From Thalassobius sp047123305 (GTDB taxonomy: Bacteria; Pseudomonadota; Alphaproteobacteria; Rhodobacterales; Rhodobacteraceae), in contig NZ_CP138918.1 of NCBI RefSeq assembly GCF_047123305.1, positions 3,906,001-3,970,000 on the forward strand: 64,000 bases of DNA. Direction: 5' to 3'. The notes under the pieces are model-generated. The model saw only the letters and a list, made by a program, of their open reading frames with translations. It ran no database searches and had not been told where the DNA came from. Each line of letters opens with the position of its first letter. Within the stretch, counting starts at the first letter, position 1. The translations under genes and the position numbers were made by a program. Below, piece after piece: positions 17,601-26,630 of this stretch.

Positions 17601-19382
17601 TTAATTCGATGTCAGGGTTATATCAGCCCCCAAGCTGGGTTCAATCTCGGGCCGCATCCCCAACAGCGGGGCAACGCGGCGGATCATTTCGGCGGCCACC
17701 GGGACGGCGGTCCAGCCCGCGGTGCGGCGCGGCTCGTCGCCGGAGGTTTCCACCGGTTCATCCAGTGTCACCACCAAAACGTACTTTGGGTCATGAGCCG
17801 GGAACAGCGTCGCGAAAGTTGCGATCACCTTGTCCTCATAATAGCCGCCGCGGGGTTTGGGCTTGTCGGCGGTGCCGGTTTTGCCGCCCACCGCATAGCC
17901 CGGTACTTCGCCAAAAGAGGCGGTGCCTTCCGTGACAACCTTGCGCAGCATAGTCCGGCTGGCCGCAGCCACCGAGGCCGACATGACCCGTTCGCCGTAT
18001 TGTGGCCCGTCCTGTTTCAACAGGGTCGGCTGCACCACATAGCCCCCATTGGCGATCGCCGCATAGGCCGAGGCCAGATGCATCGGCGTGGCAGAAATCC
18101 CGTGCCCATAAGAGATCGTCATGGTCGACAATTCTGACCAGTTCTTCGGCAACAACGGTTTGCCACCCGACGCTTCGGTCAGTTCAACTGGTGTGGCCTC
18201 CAGCAGGCCGAGGCGGCGCAGGAAGTCCTGCTGCCGTTCTGTACCGATCATCTGCGCCACACGGGCGGTGCCGATGTTGGAGGATTTCACGATGATCTTG
18301 GTCAGGGTCAGCTCATTGCCGTAATTGCGGAAATCACGGATCTTGTGTTTGCCCCAACGCAGCGGCCCACGAGTGTCAAACACCGTTTGCGGGTTCGCCA
18401 GCCCCAATTCCATCGCCTGCGCGGCGGCAAAAATCTTGTAGGTCGAGCCAAGTTCATAGACGCCCTGAACCACCCGGTTGAACAGCGGGCTGCCGCTTGC
18501 GTCCCCTTCTGTCAGCACCTGCGGGCGGTCATTGGGATCAAAATCCGGCAGTGACACCATCGAGATGATTTCACCAGTGTGCACATCCAAAAGGACCGAG
18601 GCGGCCCCCTTGGCGTTCATCAGTTTCATGCCGCCATAAAGCACCCGCTCTGCCGCCGCCTGCACCGGCAGGTCCAGCGACAGCTGCAACGCTTTGCCTT
18701 CGTTTGCCGGGTCACGCAGCTTGGCGTCAAACAACCGTTCAATGCCCGCGACGCCAATCACCTCAGCCGCATGTACACCTTCGCGGCCAAAGCTAGCCCC
18801 GCCCATCACATGAGCTGCCAGCTTGCCATTGGGATAAAGCCGCATTTCGCGCGGACCAAACAACAGGCCCGGCTCACCGATGTCATGCACCGCCTGTTTC
18901 TGCTCGGGCGAGAGTTTCTTGCGGATCCACAGGAATTTACGTTTGCCGGTGAAATCTTCCAGCAGGTCTTTCTTGTCCAGCTCAGGGAAAATCCGCGCCA
19001 GTTCAGTTGCGGCGTGTTCCGGCTCGATCATCTGCGGCGGCACCGCGTAAAGCGAGAATGTTTCCAGATTGGTCGCCAGAATGCGGCCTTCCCGGTCCAC
19101 AATGTCGGCCCGCTGCGCCACAATGGAGGCGCCAGCGGCATTGGCGCGCGGCTCGGACGGCTCAGAGGCTGCAAGGGTCGCCATACGTCCGCCCACAGCA
19201 ACAAAGGCTGCACAGAAAAACAGACCGAGGATAAACAAACGCCCCTCAGCGCGTTGACGCGACTGGTCGCGCATTTCCTCATGGCGCAAGCGAATGTTTT
19301 CGCGCTCGATCACATCGGGGTTTTCCCCCAGCCGGCGGGCCTCAAGGATGCGGGCAAGCGGACGGAGCGGCGTGCGGATCAT
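17601..19382 (-). CDS. ftsI: septal transpeptidase FtsI (PBP3)
   Basis: Monofunctional class B penicillin-binding protein that cross-links septal peptidoglycan with FtsW. The 593-residue product has a cytoplasmic tail, one membrane anchor near residues 45-63 (LFILGLFFCAAFVAVGG), a periplasmic pedestal domain and a transpeptidase domain with all three active-site motifs: STYK in YELGSTYKIF, SSN in VKSSNIGTARVA and KTG in VGGKTGTADKPKP. Its start overlaps the ftsL stop (ATGA). Confidence 0.96.
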   Translation of the reverse strand: MIRTPLRPLARILEARRLGENPDVIERENIRLRHEEMRDQSRQRAEGRLFILGLFFCAAFVAVGGRMATLAASEPSEPRANAAGASIVAQRADIVDREGRILATNLETFSLYAVPPQMIEPEHAATELARIFPELDKKDLLEDFTGKRKFLWIRKKLSPEQKQAVHDIGEPGLLFGPREMRLYPNGKLAAHVMGGASFGREGVHAAEVIGVAGIERLFDAKLRDPANEGKALQLSLDLPVQAAAERVLYGGMKLMNAKGAASVLLDVHTGEIISMVSLPDFDPNDRPQVLTEGDASGSPLFNRVVQGVYELGSTYKIFAAAQAMELGLANPQTVFDTRGPLRWGKHKIRDFRNYGNELTLTKIIVKSSNIGTARVAQMIGTERQQDFLRRLGLLEATPVELTEASGGKPLLPKNWSELSTMTISYGHGISATPMHLASAYAAIANGGYVVQPTLLKQDGPQYGERVMSASVAAASRTMLRKVVTEGTASFGEVPGYAVGGKTGTADKPKPRGGYYEDKVIATFATLFPAHDPKYVLVVTLDEPVETSGDEPRRTAGWTAVPVAAEMIRRVAPLLGMRPEIEPSLGADITLTSN

Positions 19383-19726
19383 CTGAGCGCCTCGAAGTTC
19401 GACACTTCAATGGCGCCGGTGATCACCAGCGTGCTGTCTTCCATCGGGTAGGTCACCTGATCGGCGTTGCCAAACTGTTCAGGCGACAGCGGCAATAGCC
19501 CCAAACGTTCAAAGTTGATATCCGCCAGCTCGCGCAGACGATCCGGGCGGTTCAGATAGGCCCATTCCGCCCGCAGCACCGCCAAACGTGCTCGGGCTTC
19601 TCCGATAGAACGTTGAATTTCTTCGCTTTCATCCAATGACGCCTGGGTGCGATAGTTTTCACGGTAGGCCCAGAAAGCCGTGGCCATAACCGCCAGTGCG
19701 GTGAGGATGACAAAAAACGAACGCAT
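19379..19726 (-). CDS. ftsL: cell division protein FtsL
   Basis: Short bitopic divisome protein (115 residues) with one N-terminal membrane helix (MRSFFVILTALAVMATAFWA) followed by a periplasmic coiled-coil-like region (residues about 30-65, many Glu/Arg/Leu heptads). Sequence is poorly conserved; the assignment rests on size, topology and position between rsmH and ftsI, sharing one base with rsmH and overlapping ftsI by 4 bp. Confidence 0.9.
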   Translation of the reverse strand: MRSFFVILTALAVMATAFWAYRENYRTQASLDESEEIQRSIGEARARLAVLRAEWAYLNRPDRLRELADINFERLGLLPLSPEQFGNADQVTYPMEDSTLVITGAIEVSNFEALR

Positions 19727-20718
19727 TACTTTTGACCCTTTAACATCGGCATACCCAAACCCTTCCGGTCACAGGGACCGGCCGGTACATCCGTGCGGAT
19801 CCCAACCCGCAGTTTGGCCGAACGCGACCGTGGGTTTTCCGCCAGTTCCTGATCATCGGGGCCGATGGCCTTTTTCGACTTCACGGTGAACTGTGCGGGA
19901 TCTTCTTCTTGCATCGGCGCATAACGGTTGGTGGTCTTGGCACTGCCCGAGCGTTGCTGGAAAAAGCGTTTGACCATCCGGTCCTCAACCGAGTGGAAGG
20001 TCACCACGGCCAGCTGCCCACCGGGCTTCAGCGCCCGTTCGGCGGCTTCCAGCCCTTTGATCAGCTCACCGTATTCATCATTCACCGCAATCCGCAGCGC
20101 CTGAAACGAACGTGTTGCCGGATGACTTTGCCCCGGCTTCTTACGTGGCAGGCAGGCTTCGATGATTTCGGCCAGACGCAATGTTGAGGTGATCGATGCA
20201 TCCGCTCGTTCGCGCAGGATTGCCTTGGCGATGCGGCGACTGGCGCGTTCCTCGCCGTAAAGAAACAGGATATCAGCCAGCTCCACCTCAGTGGCCTCAT
20301 TGACGATATCCGCCGCCGAGCGCCCGTCCTGCGACATCCGCATGTCCAGCGGCCCGTCTTTCATAAAGGAAAAGCCACGTTCAGCCAGATCCAGCTGCAT
20401 CGAGCTGACCCCGAGGTCCAGCACCACACCGTCTAGATCGCTGGCATATTCATCCAGCCGAGAGAAAACCCCCTGCACCAGCTCAATCCGGTCGCCATAC
20501 TCACCCACCCAAGGCGCAGCCATTTCAAAGGCCAGCGGATCCCGGTCGACGCCATAGACTTTGCCAGCCCCGGCCTTCAGCAGCTCGCGGGTGTAGCCGC
20601 CTGCCCCGAAGGTGCCGTCAAGCCAAACGCCCGAAACGGGTGAAACCGCCGCAATCAGCGGGCGGATCAAAACCGGAATGTGAGGAGCATCATCAGAGGG
20701 GTGGACCTGATCGGTCAT
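19726..20718 (-). CDS. rsmH: 16S rRNA m4C1402 methyltransferase RsmH
   Basis: SAM-dependent enzyme that methylates N4 of C1402 in the ribosomal P site. The 330-residue protein has the PHIPVLIRPLIAAV start, SAM-binding DGTFGAGGYTRELL, LDLGVSSMQLD, the MRMSQDG motif and the C-terminal VTFHSVEDRMVKRFF segment, all diagnostic. Second gene of the dcw cluster, 3 bp after mraZ. Confidence 0.96.
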   Translation of the reverse strand: MTDQVHPSDDAPHIPVLIRPLIAAVSPVSGVWLDGTFGAGGYTRELLKAGAGKVYGVDRDPLAFEMAAPWVGEYGDRIELVQGVFSRLDEYASDLDGVVLDLGVSSMQLDLAERGFSFMKDGPLDMRMSQDGRSAADIVNEATEVELADILFLYGEERASRRIAKAILRERADASITSTLRLAEIIEACLPRKKPGQSHPATRSFQALRIAVNDEYGELIKGLEAAERALKPGGQLAVVTFHSVEDRMVKRFFQQRSGSAKTTNRYAPMQEEDPAQFTVKSKKAIGPDDQELAENPRSRSAKLRVGIRTDVPAGPCDRKGLGMPMLKGQK

Positions 20719-20721
20719 GGT

Positions 20722-21246
20722 TTATTCCCCTCCAGCATCATCCAACAGGGTCAAAGGATCGAAATCGTCAGGCATGTCTTCCAGGAAGGCCTCGATCTCG
20801 GCGTTTTCTACATCATCATAGGTGGCGGCGTTCCAGATCTCAAAATGGTCACCCATCGCCACCATCACCGCCTCGCCGTCCAGTTCGATCTGAGCGCGAC
20901 GCTCTTTCGGCAGAACAATCCGACCGTCACGGTCAATCTCGGTTTCCCAGGATTTGCCCAGGATCATCCGGCTGGCCATCTGACGTTTTTTGGAGCCGCG
21001 CGGCATCGCTTTGATGTCGGCTTCGATCTCGGCCATCGCTTCGATCGTATAGGCCTGAAGCTTGTTCTTCAGGTGTGGACCATAAAGGACCACCATACGC
21101 GGACTTGGATTATCGGGATGCGCCGGATCGCCGGATTCGAGCACACGGCGAAAATCAGCAGGGATCGACATCCGACCCTTGCCGTCAACCTTCTGGTTGA
21201 ACTCGCCTCTGAAACTCAGACCCACTGTCCTGGCCCGTCCTCTCAT
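20722..21246 (-). CDS. mraZ: transcriptional regulator MraZ
   Basis: First gene of the dcw cluster and, in studied bacteria, a DNA-binding regulator of its own promoter. The 174-residue product has two tandem SpoVT/AbrB-like halves, each with the DxxGR signature: VDGKGRMSIPADFR near residue 20 and DRDGRIVLPKERR near residue 105. The acidic C-terminal tail (ENAEIEAFLEDMPDDFDP) is longer than in E. coli. The ATG at 21246 is chosen because the preceding in-frame stretch is out of family. Clusters of TGGG repeats lie upstream. Confidence 0.93.
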   Translation of the reverse strand: MRGRARTVGLSFRGEFNQKVDGKGRMSIPADFRRVLESGDPAHPDNPSPRMVVLYGPHLKNKLQAYTIEAMAEIEADIKAMPRGSKKRQMASRMILGKSWETEIDRDGRIVLPKERRAQIELDGEAVMVAMGDHFEIWNAATYDDVENAEIEAFLEDMPDDFDPLTLLDDAGGE

Positions 21247-21505
21247 TTGCCTTGCGGCGTTGTGCCTGCCAGCCACCCCAGGGCCAGAAAGCGAAACGGC
21301 GAATTGAGCTGCTGCCACTGCCCAATTCGCCGCCCTCGTCCCGCTTTGCGGGCTTGTCCAGCTGCGCGCGCCACCTGGGGGGATGTCTGCTCGCCCGCGC
21401 GCCGGATCTCAATTTCGATGAAGCGGGTGCCTGTATGAAACCTGACTCGGATCTTATTGTTTAGCGGGGTCTGTTGCCCCTTGATCCCGTCCTCATCGTG
21501 GAAAC

Positions 21506-21550
21506 ATGGATTGCATGGGAAAGCATGGGACGCAACAGGAAATTTCGGGA
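21506..21550 (+). promoter_or_regulatory. five 10-bp-spaced GGA repeats upstream of mraZ (cluster C)
   Basis: Read on the plus strand, ATGGA, TGGGA, TGGGA, CAGGA and CGGGA start at 21506, 21516, 21526, 21536 and 21546, exactly one helical turn apart. This matches the known MraZ operator pattern (TGGGA-type direct repeats with 5-nt spacers), but in the orientation opposite to mraZ. The repeats are seen directly; MraZ binding is inferred. Confidence 0.5.
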
Positions 21551-21665
21551 TTTCTGTGATCGCTTGACTCTCAGAGAGAATCGCCTCACGCGAAATTCAC
21601 GGAAAATCTACCCTATATAGACAGAACTTCGGCGTAGGAGCGCTATATATAGACAAAACGGGCTG

Positions 21666-21705
21666 CCCAAATTTTGTCCCATTTTTTCCCAGATTTTTTC
21701 ACCCA
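21666..21705 (-). promoter_or_regulatory. candidate MraZ box (cluster B)
   Basis: On the minus strand, in the direction of mraZ, four TGGG elements start at 21705, 21691, 21681 and 21669 (spacing 14, 10 and 12 bp). The core reads TGGGAAAAAATGGGACAAAA, close to the described TGGGA-N5 MraZ site. Just downstream lie two copies of GTTYTGTCTATATA (minus strand, 21646-21659 and 21614-21627), whose TATATA could include a -10 element; no clear -35 was found. Confidence 0.5.
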
Positions 21706-21827
21706 CACCGTTGGGAACGGCGAAACCTGCGCAAGGTTTAGCGGGACAAACGGGAAAATTCCATAAAAATTGGCATTTTGCAGTGCAAAGGTGATTCGCT
21801 TTCCGATGACGCCCGTTCCAATCTCAG

Positions 21828-21898
21828 CCCAAACCCCGGCAGATTCCATGATTTCCCAAATGCCCCAGGTTTTCCCGGATCGTTCCCATATCCGCCCA
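21828..21898 (-). promoter_or_regulatory. array of TGGG-like repeats (cluster A)
   Basis: On the minus strand, GGG-containing elements begin at 21898, 21888, 21877, 21867, 21858, 21848, 21838 and 21831, that is 9-11 bp apart for seven of them (TGGGC, TGGGA, CGGGA, TGGGG, TGGGA, TGGAA, CGGGG, TGGGC). This is a longer series than the three repeats usual for an MraZ box. It lies about 590 bp upstream of mraZ and about 160 bp upstream of the divergent helicase gene. Confidence 0.45.
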
Positions 21899-22061
21899 TT
21901 TGCACCCTGGCCTCGCACAGGTGAAAGCCAGCAAAGCCTGCGACGCATAGCGGCTTTTCCCAGAAATCCCTTTCCCTTTGTGCTAAAAACCGATAGCTGC
22001 CGGACCTTCACACGCGCATGCCCGCGCCACTCTGCCCGAAAGCGGGCCAAAGGATGACTTC

Positions 22062-24290
22062 ATGACCCTGCCCTCCGAACTTCACCCGGCGCTCGCCGGC
22101 GCGCTCACCGCACGCGGCTATGACACGCTGACACAGGTCCAGCAGGAGATGATGGATCCGGAACGCGCAGCCAAGGACATGTTGGTGTCGGCACAGACCG
22201 GTTCGGGCAAAACCGTTGGCTTTGGTCTGGCACTGGCCCCGACCCTGCTGGACGAAGGTGACAGCCTGCCGCCGGCCAGTGCGCCGCTGGCCCTGATCAT
22301 TGCCCCCACCCGCGAGCTGGCGCTGCAGGTGCGCCGCGAGTTTGAATGGCTCTATAGAGAGTGTAATGCGCGACTGGGGTCCTGCGTGGGCGGCATGGAC
22401 ATGCGGACCGAACGGCGCAACCTGGAACGCGGCACCCATATTGTGGTTGGCACCCCCGGCCGTCTGCGCGACCATATTGAACGCGGCAGCATCGACCTGA
22501 CCCAGATCCGCGCCGTGGTTCTGGATGAAGCCGATGAGATGCTGGACATGGGCTTTGCCGAGGATCTGGAACTGATCCTCTCTTCCGCCCCCGAAGACCG
22601 CCGCACCCTGATGTTCTCGGCCACCGTGCCCAAAGGCATCGAACGGCTGGCGCAGAACTTTCTGGCCTCCGATGCCGAGCGGGTGCGCACCATTTCGAAC
22701 ACACCGCAGCACGCCGACATTACGTATAAGGGCTTCTCGGTGATGCCGCATCAGGTGGATGCGGCGGTGATCAACACCCTGCGCCTGCATGAGGCGGAAA
22801 ACGCCATTGTGTTCTGCAACACCCGTGTGATGGTCGCCCGCCTGACCGCCCGCCTGTCGAACCGTGGGTTCCAGGTGGTGGCGCTCTCGGGCGAGCTGAC
22901 CCAACAGGAACGCACCAACGCGCTGCAAGCCATGCGCGACGGCCGCGCCCGTGTCTGTGTGGCCACCGATGTGGCGGCGCGTGGTATCGACCTGCCGAAA
23001 CTGGATCTGGTGGTCCATGCCGAATTGCCCAGCAACTCCGAAACCCTGCTGCACCGTTCGGGACGGACGGGCCGTGCGGGCCGTAAAGGTGTGTCGGTGC
23101 TGATCGCCACGCCGAAGGTTCGCAAGAAGGCAGAGCGTCTGCTCGGCTGGGCGAAACTGAGCGCCGAATGGGGCGATGCCCCTTCGGCAGAGGCCGTGCG
23201 TGCTGCCGATCAGGAACGCATGCTGCAGGATCCCGTTTGGGAGGTTGCCGAGGAAGACCGCCACGAGGCGGTGGCGCAACTGACCGAGAAATTCAGCGCC
23301 GCACAGCTGGCGCAGGCCTATCTGGCGCTGCATGAGGCCCGCCACTCGGCACCGGAAGAACTGGCCCCGGTCAGTGACCGCAAGGAACGCAAGCCCCGTG
23401 TAGAGCTGGGTCCGTCGGGCTGGGTCAGCCTGTCGGTGGGTCGCAAGGAACGCGCCGAAGCGCGTTGGCTGCTGCCGATGCTGCTGCGCTCGGCCGATCT
23501 GACCAAAGACGAAATTGGCGCCATCCGCGTGGCCCGCGATCTGACCTATGTGGAACTGGGCGAAAAGGCACGCGCCCGTTTCCTCAACCAGATCGGCGAT
23601 GGCGGCGAGATGGAAAAAGGCGTGCGGGTGGCGGCCGTGGACGAACTGCCCGATCTGCCCAAGCCCGAGCCGCGCAAACGGTTTGACGATGATCGCAAGC
23701 CCCATCGCAAGGGCCCGCGCCGTGATGACGACCGCGGCGAGCGTCGCGAGCGCAAACCGCGTGAGGACCGTGGTGAACGGGGGGGCGACGACGATTGGGG
23801 CAAGCGCAAGAACCCCAAGCAGATGGCCAAGGATTGGGACAACAATCGCGACAATGAGAAGCCTCGCGGGGACAAACCGCGTGGGGATAAACCCAAATTC
23901 GATAAGCCCAAGCGTGATCCCGAGGTCCACGACCACGCCAAGAAACCCTTCCGTAAGGACGACGGCGACAGCAAGGATCGCAAACCACGCCATAAAAAGG
24001 GCGGCTATGAGGGCAAGCCCGAAGCCAAAGGCGGCAAGCCTGCGGGGAAACCTGCTGGCAAGGCAGGTTTCAAGGGCAAACCCAAGGGTGAATTCCGCGA
24101 TGGCCCCAAAGGGGACTTCAAAGGCAAACCGGGCGGCAAGCCCAGTGGCAAGCCCGGTGGCAAGTTTGGCAAACCGGGGGGCAAACCAGCTGGCAAGTCT
24201 GGCGGCAAACCGGGTGGCAAAAGCTTTGACAAGCCCAAACCCTCTGGCCCGCGTCGCGGCCCCGACGCCATGCCGCGCCGCAAGAAGTAA
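22062..24290 (+). CDS. DEAD-box ATP-dependent RNA helicase with basic repeat tail
   Basis: A 742-residue RNA helicase. Motifs in order: AQTGSGKT (about residue 44), PTRELAL, GTPGRL, DEAD in VVLDEADEMLDMGF, SAT, and HRSGRTGRAGRKG in the second RecA domain. Residues about 470-540 match a DbpA-type RNA-binding domain (WVSLSVGRKERAEARWLLPML). The last about 200 residues are a low-complexity Lys/Gly/Pro/Arg tail with many GKPxGK repeats, likely disordered and RNA-binding. Relatives (DeaD/CsdA) act in ribosome assembly and cold adaptation. Monocistronic, with a strong terminator after it. Confidence 0.93.
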   Translation: MTLPSELHPALAGALTARGYDTLTQVQQEMMDPERAAKDMLVSAQTGSGKTVGFGLALAPTLLDEGDSLPPASAPLALIIAPTRELALQVRREFEWLYRECNARLGSCVGGMDMRTERRNLERGTHIVVGTPGRLRDHIERGSIDLTQIRAVVLDEADEMLDMGFAEDLELILSSAPEDRRTLMFSATVPKGIERLAQNFLASDAERVRTISNTPQHADITYKGFSVMPHQVDAAVINTLRLHEAENAIVFCNTRVMVARLTARLSNRGFQVVALSGELTQQERTNALQAMRDGRARVCVATDVAARGIDLPKLDLVVHAELPSNSETLLHRSGRTGRAGRKGVSVLIATPKVRKKAERLLGWAKLSAEWGDAPSAEAVRAADQERMLQDPVWEVAEEDRHEAVAQLTEKFSAAQLAQAYLALHEARHSAPEELAPVSDRKERKPRVELGPSGWVSLSVGRKERAEARWLLPMLLRSADLTKDEIGAIRVARDLTYVELGEKARARFLNQIGDGGEMEKGVRVAAVDELPDLPKPEPRKRFDDDRKPHRKGPRRDDDRGERRERKPREDRGERGGDDDWGKRKNPKQMAKDWDNNRDNEKPRGDKPRGDKPKFDKPKRDPEVHDHAKKPFRKDDGDSKDRKPRHKKGGYEGKPEAKGGKPAGKPAGKAGFKGKPKGEFRDGPKGDFKGKPGGKPSGKPGGKFGKPGGKPAGKSGGKPGGKSFDKPKPSGPRRGPDAMPRRKK

Positions 24291-24306
24291 CGCGCCCACA
24301 GAACGC

Positions 24307-24339
24307 AAAAAGGCCCGTCATCGTGACGGGCCTTTTTTG
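24307..24339 (+). terminator. intrinsic terminator of the helicase gene
   Basis: The 14-bp arms AAAAAGGCCCGTCA (24307-24320) and TGACGGGCCTTTTT (24324-24337) pair perfectly around a TCG loop and end in a run of six T, 17 bp after the helicase stop codon. The A tract on the left could make it work in both directions. Confidence 0.92.
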
Positions 24340-24440
24340 TTCCCAAACCACCGCAAAGACGCCCTCAAGGGCCAATGCCTGTGACCACATTGCGCATACG
24401 TCATCCATGTGCAATTTTAGCCAGGCTAAATTTATGGTGA

Positions 24441-25175
24441 ATGACTTTGAAAAATCTATTTCCTACCCTGACCGCCTGTGCGGCGCTGTGCCTGTCGGCC
24501 GCGCCTTCCAACGCACAATCCCCCCTATCGCAACAAACCCAAGACGGGATGCTACACGTTTTAGCTCATGAAATCGGCCATGCTGTGCTGCGTGAATTTG
24601 ATCTGCCCATCCTCGGCCCCGAGGAGGCCATCGCAGACGATTTTGCCACGCTTTATGTTTACCGCCACTTCCCCGAACGGGCCGAAGACATCATTTCAGC
24701 GCGGGCCAGGCAGAATATGGCAGATGGGCATACGGCGGAGGCCTTCTCAGAATACACCAATGACACACAGCGCGCGGGGCGCTCTGTCTGCCTGCTCTAT
24801 GGGCAGGATCCTGACACATTCTCAGGGCTTGCTCAGGATTTGGGGCTGGACGGCGATGCCGCCGCAAGCTGCCGCGACTTCTCAACCGAGGTTGCCCGCA
24901 GTTGGCGCCGCGTGCTGGCGGAGTTTGAAATGCCAGACACCGCACGGATCACCGAAGTTGGATTTTCGGTGGAGGAAGCCCCGTTCCCCCTTGCGCTGGC
25001 ACAAAGCGGGTTCCGAGAGGACGCGCATCAATTGCTTGCAGGGATCGACTGGCACTCCAAGGTGCGTCTGGTCCTCAAACAATGTGATGGCAGCAGCTGG
25101 TATGCCCGCAACGGGCGCCGCATCACAATCTGCAGCGACTATATCCGACGGTTTGAAACACAGCTCAGCAAGTGA
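24441..25175 (+). CDS. secreted DUF4344 putative metallopeptidase
   Basis: A 244-residue protein with a signal peptide (MTLKNLFPTLTACAALCLSA, cleavage likely after SNA) followed by the zinc-protease motif HEIGH in VLAHEIGHAVLREFDLP and a downstream EEAIADDFAT segment, the pattern of DUF4344 proteins. Four Cys in the mature part could form disulfides, which fits a periplasmic location. Substrate unknown. It stands alone between two terminators. Confidence 0.85.
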   Translation: MTLKNLFPTLTACAALCLSAAPSNAQSPLSQQTQDGMLHVLAHEIGHAVLREFDLPILGPEEAIADDFATLYVYRHFPERAEDIISARARQNMADGHTAEAFSEYTNDTQRAGRSVCLLYGQDPDTFSGLAQDLGLDGDAAASCRDFSTEVARSWRRVLAEFEMPDTARITEVGFSVEEAPFPLALAQSGFREDAHQLLAGIDWHSKVRLVLKQCDGSSWYARNGRRITICSDYIRRFETQLSK

Positions 25176-25188
25176 CCAGCAAACCACA

Positions 25189-25211
25189 AAGGGCGGCGCA
25201 GCGCCGCCCTT
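25189..25211. terminator. GC-rich palindrome between convergent genes
   Basis: AAGGGCGGC (25189-25197) pairs with GCCGCCCTT (25203-25211) around GCAGC. It lies between the DUF4344 gene and the convergent mrp gene. Neither side has a proper T tract, so its strength as a terminator is doubtful. Confidence 0.5.
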
Positions 25212-25220
25212 GATCCCACC

Positions 25221-26294
25221 TCAGGCCATGCCACCCTTTACCAGCCCTTCGGCCAGCTTGGCATAGGCCGCAGCCACAGGGCCGTCGCCCAGGGCCACTG
25301 GTGCGCCGCCATCGCCGCCCAGACGGGTGTCCAGGTCAATCGGCAACTGCGCCAGCAGCGGCACACCCATGTCATTGGCTTCATTCGCCACGCCGCCGTG
25401 GCCAAAGATATGCGCCTCATGGCCACATTCTGGACAGTGGAACACCGACATGTTTTCGACCAGCCCCAGGATCGGGGTTTTCAGCGTGTTGAACATGTCG
25501 ATTGCCTTGCGCGCGTCGATCAGCGCCACGTCCTGCGGGGTGGACACGATGATGGCACCGTTCAGCACGGTTTTCTGGCACAGGGTTAGTTGCACATCCC
25601 CAGTGCCCGGCGGCAGGTCGACGATCAGCACGTCCAATTCGCCCCAGTTCACCTGCCCCAGCATCTGCTGCAAGGCCCCCATCAGCATCGGACCGCGCCA
25701 GACCACGGCCTTGTCAGGGTCCAGCATCAGGCCAATGGACATCAGGGTGACACCATGCGCGTGCAGCGGCTCGATGGTTTTGCCATCGGGACTGGCGGGG
25801 CGTTTGCTGATCCCCATCATCCGCGGCTGCGACGGGCCGTAGATATCGGCGTCCAGCAGACCCACTTTGCGGCCCTGTTTGGCCAGCGCCACGGCGAGGT
25901 TGGAGGACACGGTGGATTTCCCCACCCCGCCTTTGCCGGACCCCACCACCAGAATGCGGTCAACGCCGGCGGGCTTCATCGGGCCCGCCTGTGGTTTGGG
26001 GTGGCCCCCAACCTTAAGGCTGGGGGCAGGTTGCGCGGGCGCGGCGGGGCCATGCGCCGTCAAAGCCACCGAAGCCTTGGCGACCCCCGGCAGCGCTGCC
26101 ACACAGCGTTCAGCAGCAGCCCGCAGCGGTTCCATCATCTTGGCCTCATTCGGGCTGGCGGCCTCGATCACAAAGCGCACAGTGTCCCCGTCGATCTGCA
26201 TCGCCCGCAACAGGTCGCGACTGACCAGCGTGCCACCGTCGGGCAGTTCGATCTGCGACAGGGCGGTTTCGATATCGGCTGTAGTGACGGCCAT
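25221..26294 (-). CDS. mrp: Mrp/ApbC family Fe-S cluster carrier ATPase
   Basis: A 357-residue protein with an N-terminal DUF59/MIP18 domain (about residues 1-80), a Pro/Ala linker, and a P-loop ATPase domain with the deviant Walker A VGSGKGGVGKSTVSSNLA. The CPEC pair (FHCPECGHEAHIF) is the cluster-binding site that lets the dimer carry a 4Fe-4S cluster to client proteins. The ATG at 26294 has GGAG 7 nt upstream. It is divergent from the DUF1127 gene. Confidence 0.93.
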   Translation of the reverse strand: MAVTTADIETALSQIELPDGGTLVSRDLLRAMQIDGDTVRFVIEAASPNEAKMMEPLRAAAERCVAALPGVAKASVALTAHGPAAPAQPAPSLKVGGHPKPQAGPMKPAGVDRILVVGSGKGGVGKSTVSSNLAVALAKQGRKVGLLDADIYGPSQPRMMGISKRPASPDGKTIEPLHAHGVTLMSIGLMLDPDKAVVWRGPMLMGALQQMLGQVNWGELDVLIVDLPPGTGDVQLTLCQKTVLNGAIIVSTPQDVALIDARKAIDMFNTLKTPILGLVENMSVFHCPECGHEAHIFGHGGVANEANDMGVPLLAQLPIDLDTRLGGDGGAPVALGDGPVAAAYAKLAEGLVKGGMA

Positions 26295-26488
26295 CGGAGT
26301 CTCCATCTTGATTCGACCTCGAAAGGTGGCGGATTCTCAGCCACAGACAAGCCCAAAGCGACAGACGGGCCGACATGCGACAGGATGACTACCCAAAAAC
26401 CCTGAGCCAAACCCCTTATTTCCAAGGGAAACGGCCCAAAATGCGCGGTGCAAGCTTAACCAAGGGTAAATAGGTCAGCATTGCGTAT

Positions 26489-26535
26489 GCATTCGCTGCA
26501 TAGCTGCGTTGCAGCATCGTCCGTTGTGCGAATGC
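26489..26535 (+). promoter_or_regulatory. nested palindromes upstream of the DUF1127 gene
   Basis: The 336-bp gap between mrp and the DUF1127 gene holds an outer inverted repeat GCATTCGC (26489-26496)/GCGAATGC (26528-26535) enclosing GCTGC-gtt-GCAGC (26503-26515). A similar TGC-N3-GCA palindrome lies upstream of the pyruvate carboxylase gene. No confident -35/-10 pair was recognised; in Rhodobacter the matching operon has an RpoH-type promoter (from memory). Confidence 0.35.
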
Positions 26536-26630
26536 AGCGAAAGGCACATATTGGCCTCAACAAAACGACAACACGGTCGACACGGCGCCGGACGATACGG
26601 CGCAACAGACGAACGAAGAGAGATAGAACA

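Larger units (their letters stand above)
21247..22061. other. 815-bp divergent intergenic region between mraZ and the helicase gene
   Basis: The region has no convincing gene. It contains the three TGGG repeat clusters, two GGGA elements 9 bp apart on the plus strand (21743 and 21752), and the duplicated TATATAGACARAAC element (21614-21627, 21646-21659). Its length implies a long untranslated mraZ leader if transcription begins near cluster B. Promoters for both mraZ and the helicase gene must lie here. Confidence 0.6.

Noticed and set aside
21643..22050. 135-codon minus-strand frame upstream of mraZ
   Set aside because: It runs through the TGGG repeat clusters, whose 10-bp spacing gives its Trp/Gly-rich sequence; no homology or start signal seen. 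The repeats explain it better.
22008..24308. 766-codon open frame antisense to the helicase gene
   Set aside because: It mirrors the helicase codons, has no family motif and a composition rich in Arg/His/Gly typical of antisense frames in high-GC DNA.
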